Source of the DNA: Eutrophocola sp964503965
GTDB taxonomy: Bacteria > Pseudomonadota > Gammaproteobacteria > Pseudomonadales > Pseudohongiellaceae
DNA length: 37,687 bases
Reading direction: 5' to 3'
NCBI GenBank assembly: GCA_964503965.1
Contig: CAZDCK010000029.1
Location: forward strand, 1-37,687
Positions 17,443 to 25,501 of this stretch are shown here, piece by piece. Each line of letters opens with the position of its first letter. Position 1 is the stretch's first letter. The notes under the pieces are model-generated. The model was not told the DNA's origin and made no database searches. It saw nothing but the letters and a program-made list of their open reading frames with translations. Both the position numbers and the translations under genes were made by a program.

Positions 17443-17578
17443 CGTATTTCCTTTTAATTATCAGCCAAGTGTAAGCTACAAAATCATTGTCATAAAGCAT
17501 ATGCGCTTAAAGCCTGAAAGGTTGTCCTGTGGGGGGCTTTCTATTACCCTTGTCGCATAATTTTCAGGAAGCAAATCC

Positions 17579-18247
17579 ATGAATCTCAAGCTAACCAGAC
17601 TCTTTTTATCTACGTTTCTCATTGGAACAACGGCAACCGCTAACGCCCAGTCAGCTGATGCTTTTCTTGCCTGTAAAAAATATACCGACCGGGTAGAACG
17701 GGTTATCTGCCTGGAAGAAGCCCTGGAAGAAGCGACTACGCCATCGGCTGATCAGGCGGTTGTTGAAGAGCAGGAAAATACGGTTTCTGTTGAAGACTTT
17801 GGGCGGTCGGAAACTGCCAGGGACACTGCTGATGGAACCCCTTCCGGGTCAGCTGCTGAAAAATCAGGATTTCGTTTGCCTGTCATAGGCAATATATTCC
17901 GTCGCGACAGGGATGATGAGCAGGAACCAGCTGCTGGTGAATCGGTGGAAAGACAGAATAATGATGACCGCATGGAAAGCTTTGGTCGAGGTAAACCAAG
18001 CCGGGTTGTTGAAAACGAGGCAGGTGAGGAAGAGCTGTTTGCCACAGTGACTGAACTCCTGTTGGCAAAACCGAATATGTGGCTACTGAAACTGGATAAT
18101 GATCAGGTATGGCGTCAGATACATCCGCGTAGATATAACCTGCGTGAAGGCGATGATATCCGCATTTACCCTACGCGGTGGGGTGAAAATTTCCGCCTGG
18201 AAACGTCAAGACTTAATGGCTATATCCAGGTAGTCAGGGTCGAATAG
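17579..18247 (+). CDS. secreted hypothetical protein
   Basis: A 222-residue protein with a signal peptide ending ANAQ. The mature N-terminus FLACKKYTDRVERVICLEEAL carries two cysteines and resembles the short Cys-containing start seen in several periplasmic proteins of unknown role. Residues about 55-140 are acidic, low in hydrophobics and probably disordered, with a short hydrophobic stretch (FRLPVIGNIF, about 97-106). The C-terminal 65 residues form a compact beta-rich domain with LLLAKPNMWLLKLDNDQVWRQ and GDDIRIYPTRWGENFRL, a pattern I recognise from other gammaproteobacterial hypothetical proteins. AGGAAG lies about 10 bases before the ATG. No function is assigned. It converges on the small gene at 18262. 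Confidence 0.8.
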   Translation: MNLKLTRLFLSTFLIGTTATANAQSADAFLACKKYTDRVERVICLEEALEEATTPSADQAVVEEQENTVSVEDFGRSETARDTADGTPSGSAAEKSGFRLPVIGNIFRRDRDDEQEPAAGESVERQNNDDRMESFGRGKPSRVVENEAGEEELFATVTELLLAKPNMWLLKLDNDQVWRQIHPRRYNLREGDDIRIYPTRWGENFRLETSRLNGYIQVVRVE

Positions 18248-18261
18248 GTTATTCGCGTTAA

Positions 18262-18450
18262 TCAGCCATGTTGGACAGATGCCTTCCTGAGTTGTTCCAG
18301 CCTGTCATGTCGCTGCTTTTCTCTGAGCCATAGGTTGGCTTGTCTTATACCCAGTGCGTAAATCGTTATCAGTGCCAGCAGGCAAAGAAAGCCTATAGTG
18401 AAGTGCATGGAAAACAGGGATTCCCACTCCCATAAGTGGATATTGACCAT
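18262..18450 (-). CDS. putative small single-pass membrane protein
   Basis: A 62-residue frame. One hydrophobic segment (MHFTIGFLCLLALITIYALG, about 15-34) is followed by a basic amphipathic tail (LWLREKQRHDRLEQLRKA), the usual look of a small inner-membrane protein. Start context is poor (only AGAAG before ATG), and a stop codon stands two codons upstream. It lies 66 bases after the M50-type gene and could be co-transcribed with it. A competing frame starting at 18517 is also open but lacks this membrane-protein pattern. Moderate to low confidence. Confidence 0.5.
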   Translation of the reverse strand: MVNIHLWEWESLFSMHFTIGFLCLLALITIYALGIRQANLWLREKQRHDRLEQLRKASVQHG

Positions 18451-18516
18451 CTTCTATGAGTCTGTAGGAATACCACCGGTGAGCCCGTACCCGATAGCCG
18501 AGATATCTTTTTTCCA

Positions 18517-19230
18517 CTAGGGTAGAAACATATCCATGAAGGCGGCCGCACCAATGCCCAGGAAACCATAACGCAGTGCCCCCTTGTAAATCTGGGTATC
18601 CTTGCCGACATAGAACAGGCTCATCAACAGCGCAGACAGCACCAGGCCCAGGGCGTCACCACCCAACGTGATGAACATATTCGCCTTGCTCAGGGTAATG
18701 ACAAAAGTCCCGTAGACCTGCACCAGAAAGACCATGGCGATACCAATAAACCAGGCTGGCTGCCTATGCTTTATGGCGAAGCGGGAGAGTGCCACCTGGG
18801 CGACCAGGAGTAGAGCAGAGGAAATATAACCGCGATTTTCAGGCGTGATGGTTTTCCAGAGCGCCGGAATGGCATTGAAACCACAAAGCCAGGCACTCAC
18901 GGCATGACCAAACTCGTGAACAGGCATACCAAAAAAAATACGTTGCATGCCCTTGAGGAATCCGCTGACCTGTACCAGCCAGGCAATGAACAGCATTGAA
19001 GGCATGGCAACAAGACAGACCAGACACTCAAAGGCAGGGTCATTTACCGGGATAACAGGCTCTTCGATCTCAAGTGCCGGCTCTTCAACAGATTCCTCGG
19101 CAACTGTCTTAATTTCTGCCTTACCATGGGCCTTGATGGCTGCTGCCTTGGCATAATCGGCACCACAGCGGGGACACACTGGCCCGGTTTGTCTTGGAGC
19201 CTCACACCATGCGCAGATAGCATCATTCAA
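18517..19230 (-). CDS. zinc-ribbon membrane protein with M50-type (HEFGH) metalloprotease motif
   Basis: A 237-residue protein. An N-terminal zinc ribbon has Cys6-x2-Cys9 and Cys19-x2-Cys22. A charged linker (about 35-65) follows, then four to six membrane segments (about 68-92, 138-152, 158-178, 185-207 and 218-235). The motif H105-E106-F-G-H109 sits next to a membrane segment, as in site-2 proteases, and GGDALG (190-195, D192) could supply the third zinc ligand. Intramembrane S2P enzymes cleave membrane-bound regulators. The only in-frame start is TTG at 19230; reading ATGs nearby are out of frame. The gene starts 14 bases after the stop of the 19245 gene, suggesting co-transcription or translational coupling. 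Confidence 0.8.
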   Translation of the reverse strand: MNDAICAWCEAPRQTGPVCPRCGADYAKAAAIKAHGKAEIKTVAEESVEEPALEIEEPVIPVNDPAFECLVCLVAMPSMLFIAWLVQVSGFLKGMQRIFFGMPVHEFGHAVSAWLCGFNAIPALWKTITPENRGYISSALLLVAQVALSRFAIKHRQPAWFIGIAMVFLVQVYGTFVITLSKANMFITLGGDALGLVLSALLMSLFYVGKDTQIYKGALRYGFLGIGAAAFMDMFLP

Positions 19231-19244
19231 TGGCTGTACTCATG

Positions 19245-20621
19245 TCAGAAACTGAAGATGTCTTCTTCCTCTGGCTTGTCCATATCCTGCTCAAAGTACT
19301 CTTCCCACAGGTCATTCCAGGGACGTCCATACATATCAGGAATCCGGTATTCAATAATATCACCGGGGTTAACGGGAGTGGCTACACCATCAATGGGGAA
19401 GATGGTCTGTATGCATTCAACAAAGACATAAGGAGTGGCATCGGGGTCGTCAAACTCATTCTGCTTGACGTAGTTCCGCACGATTCTTACCGGTTCCACC
19501 AGAGCTTCCGGGTCATAGAAAATGGCTTCATGATTGAGCCCGATAAAGTTGCCGTCTTGATCCCTGTTTGGCGTATAAATTTCAATGGTCTGCAACAGGT
19601 TGGAATGGTCCGGGGCGGCATGGGTTTTCCAGCCCTGGATATTCGAGGTCCAGGTTATCAGGGTATCACCATCCCAGAAACCAATGGTTTCACCGTACCA
19701 GCGTGGCACATCCTCACCAAGTCTTGGAACAGCGCCGTCCATATTGAATTCACGTCCAATATGAATATTGGTAATAAAGTTGCGGGCTACACCGGCCAGG
19801 ATCTGCACCATGTTGGGAGTAACCATAATGTAGTTCTCCCATAGGGCTGCTGTATGCCAGCGACGCATGAAACCCTCCGGCCAGCAATACTGGGAAGGCC
19901 ACTGGGCAGCATTGGTATTGGCATGGTGGAAGGCTTCCTGGACAAAGCGCGTCTGGTATTCCTCGGTCAGCAGTGAAAGTATTGTGGGTACCTGGTTATG
20001 GCGCATCTGGTACCAGTAGTAGTTGTCTGGTGTTCGGCCGGGATGCATGTAAACGCCACTCCATTCACCGGGAACCGTGGCATAGGTATGCTGGGTTGGT
20101 CCACCGCGCTGTCGGGTTTCCTCCATCAGTGCTTCATAGTGGGCCTGGGCTGTGTCGAAAGGGTAGGGACTGACAATGGCCTCGCGGGGATAGTCTCTGT
20201 CACAAATTCCCCAGGCGGCGGACTCCGGGGGGTTATCTCCTATTAATGGGCGACGATTACCACCCCAGATATCTTCCAGGGCTGCCGAGGTATTACAGCG
20301 ATAATAACGGGGATCCATCCACAAATGCCGGTCGGCATAGAAATCATCAGAAGTGAAGATATCTCTATCCAGGGGTGCAATGCCTTCGGGAGTTTCTCCC
20401 GGTTCCGCACCACCGGTGAAGCGGCGGGGACGTTCATTGAAAGGCCCCAGAGCGCCCATAACCCGCATGGTGGCGCCGGTAAAATTGTAATCATGAATAT
20501 CAGCTGCCATGGGCGCACCACGACCGACACTGTTGAAATCAAGCTGGGCCGTCTTCTGAGCCAGGCATAAACTGCTGGCCAACATCCCTGCAGTCATTAC
20601 GACTACTTTTAACGTATTCAT
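19245..20621 (-). CDS. large divergent WEGD-family secreted protein, function unknown
   Basis: A 458-residue protein with a signal peptide ending CLAQ. It is a distant, longer relative of the products at 2887, 4033 and 21183: GFWDGDTLITWTSN at 314-327 replaces the RWEGDTLVIETTN core, a cysteine segment YCWPEGFMRRW (245-255) parallels the C-x-P-x-G-x-P-R region, and LLQTIEIYTP takes the place of the ERFT strand. The N-terminal 200 residues, rich in Trp, Tyr and Pro, are extra. A pronounced acidic tail (KPEEEDIFSF) ends the protein. ATG 20621 is preceded by AGGGGAA. A terminator upstream (20718-20741) separates it from the DUF6152 gene, so it has its own promoter. Role unknown. Confidence 0.8.
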   Translation of the reverse strand: MNTLKVVVMTAGMLASSLCLAQKTAQLDFNSVGRGAPMAADIHDYNFTGATMRVMGALGPFNERPRRFTGGAEPGETPEGIAPLDRDIFTSDDFYADRHLWMDPRYYRCNTSAALEDIWGGNRRPLIGDNPPESAAWGICDRDYPREAIVSPYPFDTAQAHYEALMEETRQRGGPTQHTYATVPGEWSGVYMHPGRTPDNYYWYQMRHNQVPTILSLLTEEYQTRFVQEAFHHANTNAAQWPSQYCWPEGFMRRWHTAALWENYIMVTPNMVQILAGVARNFITNIHIGREFNMDGAVPRLGEDVPRWYGETIGFWDGDTLITWTSNIQGWKTHAAPDHSNLLQTIEIYTPNRDQDGNFIGLNHEAIFYDPEALVEPVRIVRNYVKQNEFDDPDATPYVFVECIQTIFPIDGVATPVNPGDIIEYRIPDMYGRPWNDLWEEYFEQDMDKPEEEDIFSF

Positions 20622-20717
20622 GATAATTCCCCTGGTCCCTTGTCATTGTTATACCTTCAAGCATACCCGTGTCCGGTACAGGCCATCAATGCTGGAATAA
20701 GGTTTTCCAGTGCAAAA

Positions 20718-20741
20718 AAAACGGGGCAAATGCCCCGTTTT
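20718..20741 (-). terminator. rho-independent terminator after the second DUF6152 gene
   Basis: AAAACGGGGCA and TGCCCCGTTTT form an 11-bp perfect stem around AA. On the minus strand eight T residues follow. It lies 19 bases past the stop at 20760. Confidence 0.9.
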
Positions 20742-20759
20742 CAAATGACTAAACTATAA

Positions 20760-21146
20760 TCAGTCAGCACCGGTAACCCTGCCGATTTCTTCCCCATCCG
20801 GCGTACGCAGTGCTGTGACATAGCCACCATCCTCGCCATTACGCATGGGGGCGATCCTTATGGTGACAGTGTCACCCACCTTGAACATATTCGGCATGAG
20901 TCCCTGACGGCGCATATTGTTACGACTATGTCCCTCGAATTCGATGTCACGTGTTCCGCGTACATCGTCAGTCACTTCCAGAATCAGGCGCATATGGGGA
21001 TTGGCAAACCTGACTTCCTCGACAGTTCCTGTGACAAGGACGGTATTCCTGAAGTCAAACTGCGCAGCAGAGTGATGCGCCAAGGCAGATGTACTGAAAA
21101 GGCTGAATGCCAGCACGGTAAAAATGGTTCTGGTAAAAAATTTCAC
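20760..21146 (-). CDS. DUF6152 family secreted protein (second copy)
   Basis: A 128-residue protein with a signal peptide ending SALAHH. The mature start HHSAAQFDFRNTV, the FANPHMRL segment and FKVGDTVTIR match the DUF6152 layout of the product at 2440. The preferred start is GTG at 21146, with GGAGAGAGA just upstream; a TTG at 21182 would overlap the previous stop and add 12 charged residues. It lies 36 bases after the WEGD gene ending at 21183 and is followed by a strong terminator, so the two genes form a closed two-gene unit. Function unknown. Confidence 0.87.
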   Translation of the reverse strand: MKFFTRTIFTVLAFSLFSTSALAHHSAAQFDFRNTVLVTGTVEEVRFANPHMRLILEVTDDVRGTRDIEFEGHSRNNMRRQGLMPNMFKVGDTVTIRIAPMRNGEDGGYVTALRTPDGEEIGRVTGAD

Positions 21147-21182
21147 GATGTCTCTCTCCAATATTCGTTGTAAATGGGCCAA

Positions 21183-21935
21183 TTATTCCTGCACCATTTC
21201 CAGGCCAGCCTCTTCATATAATTCTGTCATCTCATCCAGCCACAGTGGCTCAGTACACTCGTAGGTAAGCACATGATAGTCCCCAAGCTCCTGCCAGCGC
21301 TTGGTGGTTATCAGGGGTTCCTCCAACCAGAGGGGATCGGTCATCACCAGATCTGCAGCCAGGACACGGGTGCCATCGTCCAGGGGTTCGTCAAAATAGT
21401 ATTCCTCCCTAACAGTGGCCTCATCACTATGGGGATAGCGGGAATCAACCTGGGTTTTCAGGTTGGTGGTTTCCACGATCAGTCGATCACCCTCCCAATG
21501 GGCTACGGAATAGCCATTGCGTTCAGGAAAATAATTTTGTGGGTCATCGGCTTCATCGCCTATATAGAAGCGGCGAATTTCATTATGGGCTTCATAGATA
21601 ACAAAGAGCTGTTCAGGTCGCTGCAGTATTTCCATGGGATAACCGCCGGAGCCCAGCATGGATCCTGGCATTCCAGAGCCAACACAGGAATTACCGGCAC
21701 CATGGTTGGTGCCCTCTGTTACCGTTATGAAATCCTGACGTGCTTTACGGGCTTCCTCGGTAAGCTTTAGCTCTGCACCCATGAAACGGGTAGGGCCGCC
21801 CGGTGCTCCCGGATTACCGCGATAGGTTGTCCATGAGCCTGTAAAGTCGGGTGTTTCGGCAGCATTCAATAAAGCCGGAACGAGAGTGGTGCAGGTCAGC
21901 AAAACCGCGCGTGAACAGATGCTACCTATATTCAT
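21183..21935 (-). CDS. secreted WEGD-motif protein, function unknown
   Basis: A 250-residue protein with a signal peptide ending LLNAAE. It has PDFTGSW (about 28-34), the family's N-terminal motif, then CVGSGMPGSML in the position of the C-x-x-x-G-x-P-R segment, then VAHWEGDRLIVETTNL at 144-159. A late cysteine (LTYECTE) and acidic C-terminus close the protein. These features tie it to the products at 2887, 4033 and 19245. ATG 21935 has AGGGGG 4-5 bases upstream; an earlier in-frame start would add 17 residues ahead of the signal peptide. First gene of the two-gene unit with DUF6152, repeating the arrangement at 2440-3732. Confidence 0.84.
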   Translation of the reverse strand: MNIGSICSRAVLLTCTTLVPALLNAAETPDFTGSWTTYRGNPGAPGGPTRFMGAELKLTEEARKARQDFITVTEGTNHGAGNSCVGSGMPGSMLGSGGYPMEILQRPEQLFVIYEAHNEIRRFYIGDEADDPQNYFPERNGYSVAHWEGDRLIVETTNLKTQVDSRYPHSDEATVREEYYFDEPLDDGTRVLAADLVMTDPLWLEEPLITTKRWQELGDYHVLTYECTEPLWLDEMTELYEEAGLEMVQE

Positions 21936-21975
21936 ATTTCCCCCTGGTGAATAAGACCATGATTTTCTGGGAGGT

Positions 21976-21981
21976 ATTATA
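21976..21981 (-). promoter_or_regulatory. possible -10 box for the 21935 gene
   Basis: The minus strand reads TATAAT, a perfect -10 box, about 40 bases before the ATG. No good -35 lies at 16-18 bases, so this is tentative. Confidence 0.3.
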
Positions 21982-22321
21982 GGCATAACCCTATGACAGA
22001 GTTAAACAGGTATATTGTGAATAAAGTATGACTTTTGGGATTAAATAGCAGTCTTGTTACAGACGGCTGGAAAACTGGAGCCCTTGATGGTTTTATCAGA
22101 GTCTGTGAGTTTCAACCTGGTGCCTGGATATTGTGATGTTCTGGCATTCATCCTGCTACTTCCGCGCCTGGATATATAGACTATAGCCCCATGTGTCTAT
22201 AGACCCGGGGTGAGGACCTGTTTTATGCTTGCCGGTCACTGGAAGGTCCTATTCCTGAATTGATCACCGGGACACAAGTACCTTTGACCAGAATGACCGA
22301 ATTACTCATCAGGAAAACCAT
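21982..22321. other. divergent intergenic region with inverted repeat
   Basis: About 340 bases with no credible gene. TATAGAC (22175-22181) and GTCTATA (22195-22201) form a 7-bp inverted repeat with a 13-base loop about 120 bases before the SRPBCC gene; it may be an operator. No further signal is clear. Confidence 0.45.
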
Positions 22322-22828
22322 ATGAAATTACTGCAACCACTATTTGTTTTTACTTCTCTACTGGTCGTCACAGTTTCCGCTGCGATTGCTGAACCTGAAT
22401 ATGTGACGATTGAGATGGAGATTGATATTGACCGATCCGCTGAAGATGTCTGGGCTGCGGTTGGTGACTACTGCGATATTGGCGAGTGGGGTGGTCTGCC
22501 CTGCGAAATTACATCCGGTAATGGTGGTATGGGTACTGTACGGGTTCTGACTGCCGGGCCAAGGGAGATCATTGAAATCCTGGTGGCCCAGACTGAGCTT
22601 TCCTATGGCTATACCCAGCCGGCGGTGGAAGGGCAATTTTACGATCTATACCACGGTTTCATGGAAGCCCGCCCTGTGACGGAGTCTACGTCCAAAATGC
22701 TGTATACCCTGGTTTATGATGTATCCAATCTGGAAAACCAGGAAGCCAAGGATGCAGATGTGGCCCGTCGGCGCGGAATGTTTGAGGGACTGCTTGGTAA
22801 TATGAAGGAGATAGCCGAGAGTCACTAA
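22322..22828 (+). CDS. secreted SRPBCC (polyketide cyclase/START-like) family protein
   Basis: A 168-residue protein with a signal peptide ending AIAE. The mature part follows the SRPBCC pattern: IEMEIDIDRSAEDVWAAVGDYCDIGEWG at its start, then LTAGPREIIEILV, a mid-protein strand SYGYTQP, and a long C-terminal helix from about 140 (RRGMFEGLLGNMKEI). The fold makes a deep cavity for hydrophobic ligands; family members bind lipids, polyketides or aromatic intermediates. Two cysteines (DYCDIGEWGGLPC) could form a disulfide in the periplasm. AGGAAAACC precedes the ATG. It lies 204 bases before the second PQQ dehydrogenase gene, which has its own probable promoter. Ligand unknown. Confidence 0.85.
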   Translation: MKLLQPLFVFTSLLVVTVSAAIAEPEYVTIEMEIDIDRSAEDVWAAVGDYCDIGEWGGLPCEITSGNGGMGTVRVLTAGPREIIEILVAQTELSYGYTQPAVEGQFYDLYHGFMEARPVTESTSKMLYTLVYDVSNLENQEAKDADVARRRGMFEGLLGNMKEIAESH

Positions 22829-22941
22829 TCCCAGTAATTGAAGAAGGTTGCTTTAATCCGGCGGCAGTAAAAACGGTCGCCGGTACATGCAGAGACTGGA
22901 AGAACAAGTGAAAGCACTATATTCTTCACCTTTTGATTTTT

Positions 22942-22972
22942 TTGACAGTCTTCAGTACCCATCATTTATATA
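22942..22972 (+). promoter_or_regulatory. probable promoter of the second PQQ dehydrogenase gene
   Basis: A perfect TTGACA at 22942-22947 is followed by the AT-rich block TTTATATATA. The best -10 (TATATA, 22967-22972) sits at 19 bases, or a weaker one at 17-18. The leader would be about 50 bases. Confidence 0.45.
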
Positions 22973-23032
22973 TACACTCTATAGTCATAATATTCTCAAT
23001 ACAGACAAGATATTCCGATTTCAGGGGGAATC

Positions 23033-25222
23033 ATGAACCGATACCGTATCCTTACCACCTTGCTTTTTCTGGCAGGGCTCGCCAGTTGCTCGGACTCTGG
23101 CAGTGAAAATACCCAGACTGGCAGCGAAGCGTCTTCCGCTTCGACCATGGCGCCGGCCGCTGTAGCTGCAGCCGAGGTGTCCTATGAGCGTCTGCTTAAT
23201 GCCGAAAATGAACCGGAACAGTGGATGATGAAAGGGGGTACCTATCAGGAAACCTATTACAGTCCACTTGATGAAATTAATCGCGACACTATCGATCAAC
23301 TGGAACTGGCCTGGTACGCGGATTACGACGTAAATCTAAGTCAGCAGGGCACTCCGCTGTATGTGGATGGCGTTATTTATGTGTCAACAGCCTGGAGCAT
23401 GGTAAATGCTTTTGATGCCAGGACTGGTGAACTTCTTTGGCATTATGATCCGGAAACGGATCGTGAAATTGTGACCAAGGTATGTTGCGGTATAGTAAAT
23501 CGCGGTATTGCGGCTTATGAAGGCCATATCTACCTGGGCACACTGGATGGTTACCTCGTTGCCATCAACGCTGAAACCGGGGAAGAAGCCTGGCGCAAAC
23601 TGACCGTGGATCCAGACAAGTCCTATACCATTACCAGTGCACCCCGCATCATCAAGGGCATGGTGGTAATCGGTAATTCAGGGGCGGAGAAAAGTGCCCG
23701 CGGCTATCTGGGTGCCTACGATGCCGAGACCGGTGAAGACATCTGGCGTGTGTATACCGTTCCCGGAAACCCGGAACTCGGGTTTGAATCATCACAATTG
23801 GAAATGGCTGCAGCTACCTGGAGCGGTGAGTGGTGGGAACTTGGCGGTGGTGGCACTGTCTGGGATTCCGTGGTTTATGATGAAGTCAATGATCTGATCA
23901 TCTTCGGAACCGGTAATGGGACACCCTGGGACCAGCGAGCCCGTGACCCGGAAGGCGGGGACAATCTGTTCGTTGCATCACTGCTGGCAGTGCAGGCAGA
24001 GACTGGTGAATATGCCTGGCATTACCAGACAACACCAGGGGATACATGGGATTACGATGCCATGAGCCCCATGATGCTGCTGGATCTGGAGGTGGATGGC
24101 GTTGAGCGTCATGTGGTTGCCCAACCCAACAAGAATGGCTTCTTCTATATGCTCGATGCCGGGACTGGCGAACTGCTCAGGGGCTATCCCTTCACGGAAG
24201 TGAACTGGGCAACAGGTATCGACATGGATACCGGACGTCCAATCGAGGTACCTGAAGCCCGCTACGACCATGAGAATATCTGGAATCTGGCACCCGGTGT
24301 GCAGGGAGGTCATGGCTGGCATTCCAACGCCTGGAACCCGGAAACCGGCTATATCTATATCGCTACCCAGCGTGCTTATTTTGCTATGCAGAGCCTTGAA
24401 AATTTCACGCCGAATCCTGATCCGAACGGTAATAACCTGGCAATCGATATGAGCGCCAACTTCGTTTATTACAGGGATAACCCTGATGCGCCCCGCGAGT
24501 TTGTGGGCTACGTATCAGCCTGGGACCCGGTTGCTGGCGAGGAAATATGGCGCAGTGAAGAACATGATGGCCCGACTGGATCCGTGATCAGTACGGGTGG
24601 TGGCCTGGTGTTTTCTGGTGGCGGAAATAACACCAATGAGTTCCGTGCCTATGATATCGAAACCGGTGAGAAACTCTGGTCCTTCGATACCCAGACAGGC
24701 ATGGTGGCCACCCCGATTACCTATGAACTCGATGGCAAGCAGTACATCGCTGCCAGTGTTGGTATTAACCAGGCGGGTAATTACTTCGCACCAAACTATT
24801 CCCGTCTGTTGGTGTTTGCCCTGGACGGTGGCGCACAGCTTCCGGAACCGCTCACGTTTACACCACGTGAGTTGAATCCCCCCGAACTGGCCGTTGGGCA
24901 GGATGTGGTGGATGCCGGTGGTGCTGTATATGGCCAGCATTGCGGTGTTTGCCATGGCATAGGTGGCCAGCAGCGTGGCGCAAACTTTCCGAACCTGATG
25001 GTCTCACCCATGCTGCACAGCCAGCAGGCGTTCGACCAGGTCGTTTTGGATGGGTCAAGGGCCGACAAGGGTATGGTTTCTTTTGCTGACCGTATCAGTC
25101 CGGAAGAGAGTGAGGCCATTCGCTGGTTTCTTGTAGCCCAGGCTACCGAAGCCCTGAATGCCACCCCGTTGGCGCCGCCAGAGGACGTGGATGCTCCCGA
25201 GGACCTCCATACGGACGAGTAA
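23033..25222 (+). CDS. PQQ-dependent quinohaemoprotein dehydrogenase, lipid-anchored (second copy)
   Basis: A 729-residue protein. Lipobox L-A-S-C (16-19) is followed by a Ser/Ala-rich linker. Residues about 50-600 form the PQQ propeller with vicinal Cys151-Cys152, the ELGGGGTVWDS docking segment (269-279) and TWDYDA with probable catalytic Asp340. The C-terminal cytochrome c domain has CGVCH at 637-641 and a likely axial Met681 in ADKGMVSF. Architecture matches the enzyme at 10222, but the sequences differ in the substrate-side loops, suggesting a different alcohol. Such enzymes act in the periplasm; here the protein would be membrane-tethered. It is followed by a strong terminator and so is separate from the DUF1592 operon. 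Confidence 0.93.
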   Translation: MNRYRILTTLLFLAGLASCSDSGSENTQTGSEASSASTMAPAAVAAAEVSYERLLNAENEPEQWMMKGGTYQETYYSPLDEINRDTIDQLELAWYADYDVNLSQQGTPLYVDGVIYVSTAWSMVNAFDARTGELLWHYDPETDREIVTKVCCGIVNRGIAAYEGHIYLGTLDGYLVAINAETGEEAWRKLTVDPDKSYTITSAPRIIKGMVVIGNSGAEKSARGYLGAYDAETGEDIWRVYTVPGNPELGFESSQLEMAAATWSGEWWELGGGGTVWDSVVYDEVNDLIIFGTGNGTPWDQRARDPEGGDNLFVASLLAVQAETGEYAWHYQTTPGDTWDYDAMSPMMLLDLEVDGVERHVVAQPNKNGFFYMLDAGTGELLRGYPFTEVNWATGIDMDTGRPIEVPEARYDHENIWNLAPGVQGGHGWHSNAWNPETGYIYIATQRAYFAMQSLENFTPNPDPNGNNLAIDMSANFVYYRDNPDAPREFVGYVSAWDPVAGEEIWRSEEHDGPTGSVISTGGGLVFSGGGNNTNEFRAYDIETGEKLWSFDTQTGMVATPITYELDGKQYIAASVGINQAGNYFAPNYSRLLVFALDGGAQLPEPLTFTPRELNPPELAVGQDVVDAGGAVYGQHCGVCHGIGGQQRGANFPNLMVSPMLHSQQAFDQVVLDGSRADKGMVSFADRISPEESEAIRWFLVAQATEALNATPLAPPEDVDAPEDLHTDE

Positions 25223-25255
25223 GGGTTCCTGAAACAGCGATATCCTTCATATTAA

Positions 25256-25289
25256 CCGCCGGATCCTGCCAGACCCGGCGGTTTTTTTT
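25256..25289 (+). terminator. rho-independent terminator after the second PQQ dehydrogenase
   Basis: CCGCCGG (25256-25262) pairs with CCGGCGG (25275-25281), followed directly by eight T residues. Confidence 0.93.
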
Positions 25290-25501
25290 GATACCAGGGG
25301 TTTTGTCAGCACACTTGATCCAGGGCAATGGGGTGAAAGAATGGCTTATTTATCATGGTCTAATACCCATTAGGTATGAGGGGGAATTGTGGACAAATAT
25401 TCCGCGCTCCCTCAGAATCCGTAATAAAAGGGAACTGCACAATTTTTGGCCATTTGAGGTGTAAAATCTGCAGATAAAGTCGGGCAGACTCGCCGGGCAA
25501 A

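Noticed and set aside
18305..18517. Minus-strand frame starting at the stop of the M50 gene
   Set aside because: Its first 30 residues look plausible, but the rest does not; the 62-residue membrane frame is a better candidate. A frameshifted single gene cannot be excluded.
19230..19844. Plus-strand 204-codon frame opposite the WDGD gene
   Set aside because: Antisense to a gene with signal peptide and family motifs.
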